DNA from: Glebionis coronaria
Lineage: Eukaryota; Streptophyta; Magnoliopsida; Asterales; Asteraceae
Assembly (NCBI GenBank): GCA_025667525.1
Contig: CM046874.1
Coordinates: 285,054,380-285,118,379, forward strand
DNA length: 64,000 nt
Reading direction: 5' to 3'
Shown in pieces: positions 1 to 12,091 of the stretch (positions within the stretch are counted from its first letter, which is position 1; every line of letters begins with the position of its first letter). A program made the position numbers and the translations under genes. The notes below the pieces were generated by a model. It did no database searches. It saw only the letters and a program-made list of their open reading frames with translations, and was not told where the DNA came from.

Positions 1-2283
1 TCATTTAGGACTTAGTTATAAAGTTTATTTCAAAATTTGAGATTTTTTATAAAAGTGTATATTTTACATCTTTTACGGTAAAACGCGTAAAAACTGACTA
101 GTTTTACGGTTTTGAGGTTTTGGAGGCTTTAGGAGCTGAAATAAATTAAGGAAAATTAAGGTATTATTAATAACTTAATAATATATAATAAAAAGAAAAA
201 AAACGAATTTTAAGGGGTGTTGGGTCGGTTTGGACGCAAGGAAGAAAGAAAAAAAGGAAAAAAACAAGAAAAAGGAAAGGGGTTTTTGGGTTGAGCTAGG
301 AATGGGTTATCACACCCTATATAATGTATTTATTAAAAACAAAATTCATTATTTTTCTCCTGGGACAAATAAAATCGTGAGTTTCAACAAAATTAGGGTT
401 CTTCATAATTTTTTTTGGGGTTTTCATAAATCAAAGGTAAAGTCTTTAATCCCTTTTCAATTTAATTATTTTAATGATGTCTTAATCATCTTATGATGGA
501 TTTAGGTTAGGGTTTAATTTAAAAACAGTAAATTAATGTTATATTAATGGTGCTATAATGATTACATAGATTAGGGCTTGTAATTAGAGGGATTAGGGTT
601 AATTAATAAGGTTGATTTTGTTAAACCCGTTTTTAAAAACTGGGCAGAATTTTGAGTCAATTGTTTTGATCATATCGGGAGTTCTAGGAACATTCAAGAT
701 GCGATCCAAGTACCCCTGGAAAGGTATTTGAAGTGGATTTCGTATGCAAGAAACGAGAACTAAATTTGAGGTCGGGAAGTGGGTCAAAAACAAGTTACAA
801 CAGTCGGAGGTCAAAACAGTTTTGAATTCAGCCTGTTTTCTTTTTAAGTTTTGGGTTGTTTGGGGTACTTAGGATTGCATTGGGATCTTCTCACGAACAT
901 GAGAGATGGTTTATATATTGTAGTAAGTATCTGCACTTGGTATAAGGTTGTGGTTTAGGGTAAGACCCCTTAATGGTAACAAACTTTTAGTACGTTTAAA
1001 ATCAGGAAATCTGGAATGACAAAAGTAGATATATGTATATCGGGGCCTTAACAGTATCTTTAAGGTTAGGTCAAGTGGGAGGTGTTTGCCAACATACGTA
1101 AGGGTATGAATATTTCTTTTACAGAAACCATGGGTATGTTTAAAGGGACGTTTGACTTAAAGTTTTGAGACCTAAAAACTGGGACTGTTTTGGGTAAAAT
1201 ATGAACGGGATAGTTATTAAACTTAACCAAGTTAAGGACTTGTTAAGGAAGGGTAATGGGGTGATTAGAGCTTGTCAATGAGGTAAATATGTGGGAATAG
1301 GCTAGATGTCCATCATAGGTTAATGAGCCATCTTAGTGATTGGTTCGTGTATTAATTGCGTGTTTTTGGTTTGTTAGCTTGTTGCTAGTGCGAGGACTTG
1401 TGAAGAAGCTATCAGGTGAGTTTCATAGTCCCATGTTTACTATTGTTTTTGACTTCCAGATGGGATGGAAGAGACACTTTGTTGAATTATTTTCTAAATT
1501 AATGCTGTGAATGTTTCAAGGTTTGAGATGGACTTGTGTGTACATTTATGTGATTAACTGCTATGTGATTCTTGTTTGTGTGTGATCTGGATTGGAAAGG
1601 TACATAGGTGTATGGGCGCCTATGGGACCTATGGTTAATGATAACGCGTGATTCCTTGGAAATTGTGATTGTTGGTAAGGCGTGATGCCTTGGAAATTTT
1701 GATTGTTGGTAAGGCGTGATGCCTTGGAAATTGTGATTGTTGGTAAGGCGTGATGCCTTGGAATTGTAATGATTGATTGAACTTGAATGCAAGTTGTTAG
1801 TACATGATTTTAGCGCATTGTCCATATGTTTATTGGTTTATGGTATTCACAGTTTATGACTTGTCTTGTGTTGGAGTCTAAACCTATGACTCTCACCAAC
1901 TTTATGTTGACGTGTTTTAGTGTCTCTTTCAGGTGATACTATGGTTAAGCATGAGAACATAAGTGGCTAGGATTGGAGAAGCTTAGGAATGCATATAGAT
2001 GGAGAATCCCCGTTTCCTTCTTAGTTTTATTTGTTTATTCATTTTAATAAGTGATAATGTGGCACACATATGATTGTTTTGGTATGTTATTTGTTGTCTT
2101 GGGTAAGAAGTAGGACTGTTACTTACTTACCTAGACCCCTTGCATTTGTTGAGATATTGTCATGACCTTCGTGTCACAATTTTTATGACATTTCTTATAT
2201 CATATAGTTATCTCTATAGACACGCCATGTTGTGATGATATCCATACGTCGCGCCCCATATTCCGCCATGGTGGGGTGTGACA
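1..2283 (+). repeat. Element A, 5' LTR (start lies outside the window)
   Basis: This is the left long terminal repeat of element A. It matches 4511-6795 nearly base for base, with a few substitutions and small indels. The window opens about 340 bases into the LTR. It ends in GGTGGGGTGTGACA and is followed at once by a tRNA-Met-type primer binding site, which fixes the 3' edge. It contains a TATATAA stretch near 321 and a 34-bp tandem repeat near 1641-1766. The short reading frames in it have no recognisable product and differ between the two LTR copies. Confidence 0.9.
1641..1766 (+). repeat. 34-bp tandem repeat with palindromic core, 5' LTR of A
   Basis: Four tandem units of about 34 bp are built on the core AAGGCGTGATGCCTT, whose ends (AAGGC and GCCTT) are inverted repeats. 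The first unit has two substitutions that break the palindrome (AACGC and TCCTT). The same array is present in the other LTR at about 6155-6276, where all four cores are intact. Confidence 0.85.
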
Positions 2284-2286
2284 TAA

Positions 2287-2299
2287 TGGTATCAGAGCC
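2287..2299 (+). promoter_or_regulatory. Primer binding site of A (tRNA-Met type)
   Basis: TGGTATCAGAGCC begins three bases after the LTR end. It is complementary to the 3' end of plant initiator tRNA-Met, the usual primer for minus-strand synthesis. It shows that A is on the + strand. Confidence 0.9.
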
Positions 2300-4134
2300 A
2301 ATGGTTATAGAGAATTAGGTTGCCTAGTCGCGTAGCCTAGTCTATAGCTTAAGGGTCCCTGCATATAGGCGTCATAGGAGTATGTGTGCATTTTATATGT
2401 GTTTGGATGTTATTTATTGTGATATTTTGACTAGTATGAATTGAACCATAGTAAGTTCATAGTTAACTACATGTTATTTTCTTTACGAGTTTTGATTAGT
2501 GCGGGTGGAACCATGGTCGTATACGCTAGTCATTGTTGGATTTCGCTTAATTATGTTTTCATGTTCTTTATACATTTTGAATTTTGTCTACGCTGGTTCA
2601 GCTGGACTACGAGTTTATGTGTTTCGTGCATTGGCTATGTTATTTTAATACATGGGGTTTTGGATCTTATCTTGTGTGGTTATGTGCTTGTGAGTTGATG
2701 GATTATGTGTTATGTGTAGTATTAATTTCTTATAAGTGTCATCATAGGAGGGAGTACATTGGTGAAAAGGAACATGTATAATTATGGAGGCCTACATAAT
2801 TATATATGTGCCACAACACCACTGGACTTTCAAGTATGATTGCATGAAAGAGAGTTAATACATGCTTGTATAGTATATGTTGGATGGATTTGAGTGTATG
2901 TACGCTTATGCCTATGTATGTAAAATTATTTTCTACTTACCGGTTGTATTCTTGGGATGGTTGCTAGCTCGTTTCTCTTTGAGATGTTCAACTTCTGTAG
3001 TAGCGCATTTCTCGGGTCCTCATTTCACGTGTTTGTTTGTACGGTAATTTTGGCGTGAAGGATTTTGAGATGGTGGAGATTTCTTTTTGGGGTAACGATG
3101 TCTTTTGTTTCGAGTTATACATGGTAAAAAATAGAACTTGTAAATTGGAAAAAAAAAATAGTTGTTGGTAGTCGATGAAATAAGGAAGTGTTGGGATCAT
3201 GTTTCTAATAAGGTGGAATATAAATTCTTTAACATATAAGCATGACTCGGTTATTTTAAAATATTTTGGTTTTGATCACCTAAAGTTATTGTTCTTAAGT
3301 TAAAAATTTTGTTCTTATTTAGTGAAATATGTTAAAATCATGTAATTAATAGAGTTTTAATTTTCTGGAATTAAAATAAATTAGGTTCTAGTTTTGGTAA
3401 TTAATGGGGGGTTTTAGTGTTTAAAAATCGTTTTTTTTGGTATAAATCGGAGTAGGCAGAAACTGTCGCTAAACTGTCAAAATATGTCTCTAACTGTCAG
3501 AAACTGTCGCTAATGCCTAGGCAGATTTTGAGAAAAATCATTTTGGTCATAACTTATTCGTTTTTAAAGGTTTTTGGGTGACTCAAAAGCCTAAAATTAT
3601 GTACTCGGAACATACTTTTCAAATATTCAGAAAGTTTCGTAATTGGAAGTCAGTACTTTGGTCGAATTAATTGTACAAGTGTTGAGTTCAAGGTTAATTT
3701 TCGGACAACATGGTTTAAACTTGTGTTTTGGGTATTTTGCGGTAATGAACACTTGGAGGGTTAACATAGAGATGAGTTGGGAAGGAATTTGAGAGTTCTT
3801 TAGACCTTATTATACGTGGTTATATTTTGATGAGTTTTGATTTATGGTATTTATGAGTAAGACTGAAATCAGGGTGACAGTTTTAAACCCGTTGAGTTAT
3901 GTGACGGCTCCTAACTTGGTTTCAAGACAGTTCTTGTTTGATGAGTTGCGAGATTTAGTTAGGTTGGTTACATAACTTTATGGTTTTGATAAGTTTCCTC
4001 GCGGACGGTTAAGGCTCATGTGTTGTTGGTTGAGATTATTTTCGTGTAAACTGAGTTCACGTTTGAACGTGAAGGTTTTATCAGGGATATGCATCCTCGT
4101 TTGTTTGCTGAGAATAAGTTTGAGTTTGGTAGTG

Positions 4135-4169
4135 AATCTCGGGACGAGATTTCTATTAGGAGGGAGTGA
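4135..4169 (+). promoter_or_regulatory. Polypurine tract of A with upstream hairpin
   Basis: The hairpin AATCTCG-GGA-CGAGATT (4135-4151) is followed by a purine-rich tract ending AGGAGGGAGTGA, immediately before the 3' LTR at 4170. The block resembles the GGGACGAAATT sequence that commonly precedes the PPT of Tekay/Del-type plant Gypsy elements. This is the main reason I place A near that lineage. Confidence 0.75.
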
Positions 4170-6795
4170 TGTGACAACCCTAGGTTTTGGATTTGTCACT
4201 TGGTCTTACTTTTAGGTTATTTTATGTGCGCTTACTTGAATTGTGTGTTTACGTGTTTATTTTGTGTGAACGAGGTTGGTGTGGTTATCGTTTATGAGTA
4301 TAGAGTACTCATAAGTAAATTGAGGAACGGTTATTTCATGTTCATGAGCTCACAATTAGTGACTATGAAATGAAATGGTGTTATTTTGGTGTTTACGTTT
4401 ACGTATAAGTATTATAGTAATAGTGTATTTTTTTAGAATTTACGGTTTAGCATTTAGAGGTCTCGGGTGAGGTAATTATCCATATGAATATTTTTCGGGA
4501 TGGTTTTAAGTCATTTAGGACTTAGTTATAAAGTTTATTTCAAAATTTGAGATTTTTTATAAAAGTGTATATTTTACGTCTTTTACGCTAAAACGCGTAA
4601 AAACTGACTAGTTTTACGGTTTTGAGGTTTTGGAGGCTTTAGGAGCTGAAATAAATTAAGGAAAATTAAGGTATTATTAATAACTTAATAATATATAATA
4701 AAAAGAAAAAAAAACGAATTTTAAGGGGTGTTGGGTCGGTTTGGACGCAAGGAAGAAAGAAAAAAAGGAAAAAAACAAGAAAAAGGAAAGGGGTTTTTGG
4801 GTTGGGCTAGGAATGGGTTATCACACCCTATATAATGTATTTATTAAAAACAAAATTCATTATTTTTCTCCTGGGACAAATAAAATTCGTGAGTTTCCAC
4901 AAAATTAGGGTTCTTCATAATTTTTTTGGGGGTTTTCATAAATCAAAGGTAAAGTCTTTAATCCCTTTTCAATTTAATTATTTTAATGATGTCTTAATCA
5001 TCTTATGATGGATTTAGGTTAGAGTTTAATTTAAAAACTGTAAATTAATGTTATATTAATGGTGTTATAATGATTACATAGATTAGGGTTTGTAATTAGA
5101 GGGATTAGGGTTAATTAATGAGGTTGATTTTGTTAAACCCGTCTTTAAAAACTGGGCAGAATTTTGAGTCAATTGTTTTGATCATATCGGGAGTTCTAGG
5201 AACATTCAAGATGCGATCCAAGTACCCCTGGAAAGGTATTTGAAGTGGCTTTCGAATGCAAGAAACGAGAACTAAATTGGAGGTCGGGAATTGGGTCAAA
5301 AACAGGTTACAACAGTCGGAGGTCAAAACAGTTTTGAATTCAGCCTGTTTTCTTTTTAAGTTTTGGGTTGTTTGGGGTACTTAGGATTGCATTGGGATCT
5401 TCTCACGAACATGAGAGATGGTTTATATATTGTAGTAAGTATCTGAACTTGGGCTAAGATTTTGGTTTAGGGTAAGACCCCTTAATGGTAACAAACTTTT
5501 AGTACGTTTTAAATCAGGAAATCTGGAATGACAAAAGTAGATATATGTATATCGGGGCCTTAACAGTATCTTTAAGGTTAGGTCAAGTGGGAGGTGTTAG
5601 CTAACATACGTAAGGGTATGAATATTTCTTTTACAGAAACCATGGGTATGTTTAAAGGGACGTTTGACTTAAAGTTTTGAGACCTAAAAACTGGGACTGT
5701 TTTGGGTAAAATATGAACGGGATAGTTATTAAACTTAACCAAGTTAAGGACTTGTTAAGGAAGGGTAATGGGGTGATTAGAGCTTGTCAATGAGGTAAAT
5801 ATGTGGGAACAGGCTAGATGTCCATCATAGGTTAATGAGCCATCTTAGTGATTGGTTCGTGTATTAATTGCGTGTTTTTGGTTTGTTAGCTTGTTACTAG
5901 TGCGAGGACTTGTGAAGAAGCTATCAGGTGAGTTTCATAGTCCCATGTTTACTATTGTTTTTGACTTACAGATGGGATGGAAGAGACACTGTGTTGAATT
6001 ATTTTCTAAATTAATGCTGTGCATGTTCTAAGGTTTGAGATGGACTTGTGTGTACATTTATGTGATTAACTGCCATGTGATTCTTGTTTGTGTGTGATCT
6101 GGATTGGAAAGGTACATAGGTGTATGGGCGCCTATGGGACCTATGGTTAATGATAAGGCGTGATGCCTTGGAAATTGTGATTGTTGGTAAGGCGTGATGC
6201 CTTGGAAATTTTGATTGTTGGTAAGGCGTGATGCCTTGGAAATTGTGATTGTTGGTAAGGCGTGATGCCTTGGAATTGTAATGATTGATTGAACTTGAAT
6301 GCTAGTTGTTAGTACATGATTGTAGCGCATTGTCCTTTTGTTTATTGGTTTATGGTATTCACAACTTATGACTTGTCTTGTGTTGGAGTCTAAACCTATG
6401 ACTCTCACCAACTTTATGTTGACGTGTTTTAGTGTCTCTTTCAGGTGATACTATGGTTAAGCATGAGAACATAAGTGGCTAGGATTGGAGAAGCTTAGGA
6501 ATGCATTTAGAAGGAGAATCCCCGTTTCCTTCTTAGTTTTATTTGTTTGTTCATTTTAATAAGTGATAATGTGGCACACATATGATTGTTTTGGTATGTT
6601 ATTTGTTGTCCTGGGTAAGAAGTAGGACTGTTACTTACTTACCTAGACCCCTTGCATTTGTTGAGATATTGTCATGACCTTTGTGTCACCATTTTTATGA
6701 CATTTCTTATATCATATAGTTATCTCTATAGACACGCCATGTTGTGAGGATATCCATACGTCGCGCCCCATATTCCGCCATGGTGGGGTGTGACA
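4170..6795 (+). repeat. Element A, 3' LTR (2626 bp, complete)
   Basis: The LTR starts TGTGACAACCC directly after the PPT and ends GTGTGACA. It matches the truncated left copy along its length. The following bases are aaaga and then Athila coding sequence, so A was inserted into the Athila pol gene or joined to it by rearrangement. The target duplication cannot be tested because A's left end is outside the window. Confidence 0.9.
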
Positions 6796-8015
6796 AAAGA
6801 GATCAGTGACTCTTTCCCCCTTGAGACCTTAACGTCTATAATTCTCAATCTTGATGACACCTAGTGGTTTGCCGACATTGCAAACTACTTAGCGGTTGGT
6901 GTTCTCTCCAAAGGGTTAACATCCCAACAAAAGAAGAAGTTCTTGAATGATGTTAAGACTTACTTTTGGGATGACCCTTTTCTATTCAAACAATGTGCTG
7001 ATCTGATCATTCATCGATGTGTTGAGGACCGACAGCTTTGCAAATCCTTGCTGCTTGCCATAAAGGACCCACTGGAGGTCACTTTGGTCCCAACTACACC
7101 GCTAAGAAAGTGTTTGACTCTGGATTCTATTGGCCCACCATTTATCGTGACGCTCACGAAATGGTTAAGCATTGTGATGCTTGCCAACGCCAAGGCAAGA
7201 TCACACATAAAGATGAGATGCCTCAAAATTTCATACAAGAATGTGAAATCTTTAACGTATGGGGCATCGACTTTATGGGGCCATTTCCATCATCCAAAGG
7301 GAATAAGTACATCCTCGTAGCCGTTGACTACGTTTCTAAATGGGTTGAAGCTAAGGCTCTTCCTACGAACGATGTGAGGGTGGTTGTGAACTTTTTCAAG
7401 CAGCTCTTTGCTCGATTTGGTGTTCCTCGTGCTATCATCAGTGACCGCGGGACTCATTTTTGCAATGATCAATTTGCAAGAGTCATGGCTAAGTATGGTG
7501 TTAATAATTGTCTTTCCACCGCCTATCATCCCCAAACCAATGGACAAGCCGAGATTTCCAACCGTGGATTGAAGCGAATTCTAGAGCGTACTGTGGGAGA
7601 GCATCGTGCCGCGTGGGCCTTGAAGTGGGCTAACTTCGACATCAACAAAGCCGGTGATCTTCGCAAGATTCAACTCAACGAGCTCCACGAACTGAGGAAT
7701 GAAGCTTACGAGAACTCACTGATCTACAAGGAGAAGACCAAGATCATTCATGACGCAAGGATTAAGAACCGAGAGTTCCACGTTGGTGATCAATTCTTAC
7801 TTTTTAACTCTCGGTTGAAGATCTTCTCGGGCAAGTTGAAGAGCCGCTGGTCTGGTCCATTCAGCGTCGCCAAAGTCTTTCCATATGGGACCATTGAGCT
7901 TTCTCAGCCAAATGGGCCCAATTTCAAGGTGAATGGCCAGCGTTTGAAGCTGTACTTTGGCGAGGACATCTCCCATGAGATGATTAAATCCCTCACCACG
8001 TTCCCCATGACCTAA
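6796..8015 (+). pseudogene. Athila-type Ty3/Gypsy pol remnant (integrase and C-terminus)
   Basis: This is the 3' end of a pol gene whose integrase would insert element cDNA into the chromosome. The first 235 bases read in frame to an in-frame TAG (6862-6864) and then WFADIANYL and YFWDDP, the conserved block just before the Athila integrase. The frame shifts near 7030-7040. The main frame (7038-8015) then shows the zinc-binding CDAC pair and the catalytic-core contexts [22 protein letters not shown] and HPQTNGQAE. After [14 protein letters not shown] about 60 residues expected in the family are missing, and the chain resumes with the ending [22 protein letters not shown]. The nonsense codon, frameshift and deletion make it non-functional. 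The upstream RT and RNase H would lie left of element A, outside the window. Lineage assignment is from recognition of the integrase tail. Confidence 0.9.
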
Positions 8016-10059
8016 ATTGGGTCGAGTCAGGCTCGTGACTCGGTGAACAAAAACAAGCGCTTCTCAGGAGGCAACCCGTGATCTATCCTTTACTGCTTTC
8101 ATAATAAGTGTAGGGGGGAACCCCGTATGTGTTTGTTGTCTTGTTTCTTATCTTGTGTAGAGATTCAATCTTCAAAGAGCACCTTGATGACATTTGACGA
8201 ACCGTGATACCGTGTTCCCATCTTCCCGGTTCTATCCTAAACTCTTGTGATTCAATATTTCATATTTTATATGTTCACATTGAATTCACTTTAGTTGTCC
8301 TTTCCTTAGCAAGATTTAAACAAAGTGCACAATGTCCTAAGTGTAGGGGAGTTTACTCCCACATGCTTAAACATTGAGGACAATGTTTATATCAAGTGTA
8401 GGGGGGACTTCTATCGAAGTAAGTGGTCTTTTCCTTGCACTTGCCCTCATTTTAACCGAAAAATTGGATTTTTCGACATTTTTCAAAATTTTTAATCTAT
8501 TTTGGCCTAGTTGAATAGTTGTATTTTCCTTTGTTATGGTTATTTTCTTTCCTTGCTTAAATAAAGTTTAATAAAGTGGTTTTTAAATTTTTCTTAGTTG
8601 TGAACATTTTGACTCAACCCGAGTTTACTTATCTAAGTTTACTCTAGCTAGTATCCTTAACATGTTTAAGTCAAGTTTTGCTAGGCTTTTTGTAGGAAGC
8701 TATAAAACGCGAAAGTCTTAACTCTCACGGGTTAAGAACAAGAACTTTTCACAAGTTCCTATAATTGATCCTAGAGAGTTGTTTATCAAGGGAACTTTAA
8801 AATGTGACTTCTAAACTTGAAAAAGTCTAAGAATTTGCAAGATCCTATAGATGACTCAAAAAACCCAAAACTTTGATTTAATAGGCTAAGCATCCACGAG
8901 TCTCATTCCTTGAGATTTTAAACTGTGGAGAACGAGAGATGATAGAGTCAATTATAAGTTTGGTATTCTTTCGTGAATTTATGTGAGTTAATTATAAGCC
9001 TATTCTCCCATTGCTTGTTAATAAATTTATCTGCAATAAATAAGGTTGTACGATTTAAAAGGTTACTTAGCTTCTAGCCTAAGATCGTTTAAAAGTTGCT
9101 CGGTATGGATTAGAGTTCATAGCCAAGGCATAACTTATTGAAGCGGGATGCGAAGATTGGTGAGTTCGAAAAGGCCCTAACAAGGCATGAGGGTTACATT
9201 TTGTTGCTAAAGATCCAAAAGTGATGTGAAGAATCATTTATCGAAAATCAATATGAAGGATCGAGACACACGACGAAAAGCAAAAACTCCCCAGAAGATC
9301 CTGGAGAAGTCTATCCAAAAACGCCCTAACAAGGTATGAGGATAAATAAATCCAAGTCCTAAAAGGAGGCGGATCGTTGTATATCAAAGTCCAAAATAAA
9401 GATTGGAGAAAAATGAAGAAGTCGTGGTCCAAATATGAAGAATCTCTCAAAACTTCAAGTGAAGAAATTCCTATTATGAAGAGAAGACCATTATTTCATG
9501 AACGTCTCTCAAGATTCGAATTATGAAGTCGCTGCCAAATATCAGTCCGAGAAAGGTCTCAAATCGTGAAGCGAGTTATGCCAAGATATGAACTTTATGA
9601 GGTCCCGAGAAGCAGTTTTAAAAGATTTTGTCCTTTAGCTAACTATTGATTAAATCGTTCACCATATTTTCGGCCTAAATAACTATCGAAATAAGTCAAA
9701 CAATGCATCCTCGTGATCATTCAAGACAAAAAATAAAATATAAGAGATACACCTAGGAATAAGGGAGTCTAAGTGAATAATTGGCCCACATGAATTCGCG
9801 TTAGTTTGCTAACTTATAATAACAATGATCTCGTTTTTAAGCTTGGTATGGGGAACATGAAACTTGAGGATGATAAACGTTCATGGCAGCCAAAAACTCA
9901 ATGTAAGTCTTTAATTTCTTTACTTGTTTCTATCTTTTTATATTTAGTATTTAATAAAGGCCAAGGTGGGTTATTTATGATGGAAGATGTAAACCGTGCT
10001 TTAGAAGTAATGCATTGCATGAGGGCATTGCAATGGTCAAGTGTAGGGGATTTAATAAG
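8016..10059 (+). mobile_element. Athila element G, 3' non-coding region
   Basis: Athila elements carry a long region between pol and the 3' LTR. Here it is about 2 kb without a credible ORF. It contains three PPT-like tracts, AAGTGTAGGGGGGAA near 8108, AAGTGTAGGGGGGAC near 8394 and AAGTGTAGGGGATT near 10039; the last is the best candidate for the PPT actually used. The part from 9100 to 9700 is rich in GAAGA and AAG words and could be a relic of an env-position ORF, but I see no motif to support that. Confidence 0.6.
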
Positions 10060-10483
10060 TGTGAAAACACTTATCCTTTAACCACTTATTTCCAATAATA
10101 ACAAGACCAAAACGTGTATTTTATGTCGTGAAAGTCGGAATTATGCGTGGTTTGTGTTTTTATTGTGTTTTAGGACCAAAAGATGAAAAAGGAAGAAAAC
10201 ACGGGCTTTCACAGGCTTTTATCGAAGAAAACGAGAAAAGACAAAGTCAAAAGATCAACAGTGCTTAAAAGACGGATGTCCAAGACCTATTCTGAAGATT
10301 TATCGAAGAACAAGTCTAAAGACGGAAGTTTAATGAAGTCGAAGAACTCGAGTCTAAATAAATGAAGAAATGTTAAGAGGAGTTTAATTAATCCCGAGAC
10401 GACATCGAGAAAGACAAATGAATTAAATCGAGTCGAGAAGAAAAAGAAAGAAGGAAGCACCACAAATGCACTTCCCACTTCCC

Positions 10484-10514
10484 TATAAATACCCTCCTAA
10501 TCACATTAGGAGGG
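10484..10514 (+). promoter_or_regulatory. TATA box with abutting hairpin, Athila LTR
   Basis: TATAAATA (10484-10491) is followed without a gap by CCCTCCTAAT-CAC-ATTAGGAGGG, a perfect 10-bp stem with a 3-base loop. Transcription would be expected to start about where the hairpin ends. A pyrimidine-rich leader follows. The same arrangement, with different stem bases, occurs in elements D and F. Confidence 0.8.
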
Positions 10515-11083
10515 TGGTTAGTTTTTAGTTTTAGTTTTCATTTTTTTCACTTTTCTTTCTAGTTTTAGAGAGAGAAAGTTGTCCACTCTCTCTCACTAAG
10601 TTTTTATCTTTTCTTTCTTTTAATCTTTCAAGATCAAACCTTTTGTATTGTTGATTTCATTAATCAAGTTCTAGTTAAGCTTTTAATCTTTCATCTCTTT
10701 CTACCTTTCTTGATTTTAGTTAACTTTTGGTGCGTAATACATTAAATCCGTGTTGATCTTGATGTTTTTGTGCTTAAAAAGTTAATCTTTTTGTTCCTAC
10801 ATAAGCTTTCATTCGATTAAGCTTTAAGATCCTTGTGCTTATTGGCTTATTCGCTTCTTTTAGCTTATTTACTTTTAAAAGTTTTCTTAAAAAGTTCATC
10901 TTTTTATGGTTTGATTTAAAAGTTTGCTTATTTTAAGTTTGGATAAGTTGTTATTTGTGCTTATTTAGTCCATTTTATTATAGATTCGTTCAAGTTTGGT
11001 GATTAGCTTATCAAAATAGCTTATTACTTGCTTATTTTTCGGATCAAAAAGGTAATCGAAAAGGGTAAACCCCTTTCCAATCA

Positions 11084-11510
11084 CGTATTCCGATCACCCC
11101 CCTCTTTCCGATCTCCAAATCGGAAAAGGGTTAATTGTATTCCGATTTGGCACCCATTATTCCGATCGTATTGATCGTATTAGGGTTTAGATATTCCGAC
11201 GGTGGGAGTTGTTTACATTCCGATTGGCTTATTATCCAAACATTTCGATTAGATTCGATTTTTGGATATTCCGATTATAGCATTCTTAATATTCCGATTG
11301 GTCCTATTTTTACAATATTCCGATTAGCCTTGTTTCTACGACATTCCGACGGGTGTAGTTTGCATATTCCGATTGGTACTTTTGTAACATTCCGATTGAA
11401 TTAGTTCTCCTTATTCCGATCACAAGCCTTTAATATTCCGACCAGTATTGCTTGTTTGCATTCCGATCAACTTTCTTTCCGACCTATATTCCAATCAGAT
11501 TCCGATTTGG
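11084..11510 (+). repeat. Array of ATTCCGAT words
   Basis: About 19 copies of ATTCCGAT or one-base variants (ATTCCGAC, TTTCCGAT) occur at 21-38-bp spacing, with unrelated sequence between them. The 89-residue frame at 11135-11404 is a by-product of the array (repeated YSD and IPIG words) and I do not call it a gene. It lies downstream of the Athila TATA box, in what would be the transcribed leader. Confidence 0.85.
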
Positions 11511-11834
11511 CAATTTTCCAATAGTTTAGTTTGTTGTTTTTGCAAAGTTTCCAAGTTCTAGATTTATTAAGTGTTCAAGTAATTTTCCTAATCTTGTCTT
11601 TAAGTTTTCAAGCATTTTCTTTTTACTCGTTACTTTAGTTTAATCTTAAAAACTCTATTTTACTCAACGACATTTACATTTATTTGCTATTAGTTTAAAA
11701 TAGATAATCAACCAAACCATTCTCTTGTTCACCAAAAGACAATTGAGTCGCACTTTAGACTGGAAATCAATTCGAAAAGATTTGGGACTACGAATTTTGA
11801 TACTTGGATAAAACCGTGTATTAGTTAGCATCTT

Positions 11835-12091
11835 GGATCTTATCAATAGGCTGAAGGAAGACCATCGTATACATGAGTGATACGAATGGCATCCTTCATG
11901 GTCATGAATATATGAGATATGGGTACAAGAAATGAGAGTGTCATCGAGCAACGTGACAGTTCTCACTGATGCGCCGGTAATGGTACTGAAATTCTTGTGG
12001 CCTGATTAATACATGGCACAACAAAATGGATATACCCTTGGAGGGTACCCTGAATTTCTTAGGGATGTTCAATGATTGGACGCGAGTCATG
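11835..12091 (-). mobile_element. Element B2 interior, fragment 1
   Basis: This is the inverted, diverged counterpart of B1 interior 38046-38290 (for example the GGGTACCCT and GGCACAACA blocks). It continues across the B1 insertion to 43701, showing that B2 was the host of B1. Its last five bases, tcatg, and the five after B1, tcata, are the target duplication with one mismatch. B2's 3' portion and 3' LTR are not seen to the left, where Athila sequence begins. Confidence 0.8.

Larger units (their letters stand above)
2284..4169 (+). mobile_element. Element A interior, non-coding
   Basis: This is the sequence between the PBS and PPT of element A, only 1.9 kb long against 2.6-kb LTRs. I find no gag, protease, RT or integrase motif in either strand; the 65-85-residue frames are chance. 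The proportions (large LTRs, short non-coding interior) fit a large retrotransposon derivative that depends on enzymes supplied in trans. A short stretch near 3455-3520 repeats CTGTC-containing words, with no clear role. Confidence 0.8.
10060..11834 (+). repeat. Probable Athila 3' LTR
   Basis: The tract AAGTGTAGGGGATTTAATAA is followed by TGTGAAAAC, a plausible LTR start. A clear plant core promoter lies at 10484, then a long T-rich leader-like region with an array of ATTCCGAT words. The 3' edge is uncertain: similarity to the B family interior, in inverted orientation, begins at about 11835, so the LTR should end close to there. The matching 5' LTR is outside the window, so both edges are inferred. 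Confidence 0.5.

Noticed and set aside
480..600. Telomere-like TTAGGGTT words in the A LTR
   Set aside because: They are irregular, few, and not tandem; ordinary plant AT-rich sequence explains them.
7290..7547. Minus-strand ORF opposite the Athila integrase
   Set aside because: It is a shadow of the integrase frame, as is the 7011-7238 frame.
9238..9450. Athila env-like ORF in the 3' region
   Set aside because: Only 70 residues on the opposite strand to pol, without membrane or signal features that would support an env-position product.
11135..11404. 89-residue plus-strand ORF
   Set aside because: Its sequence is a translation of the ATTCCGAT array; no independent support.
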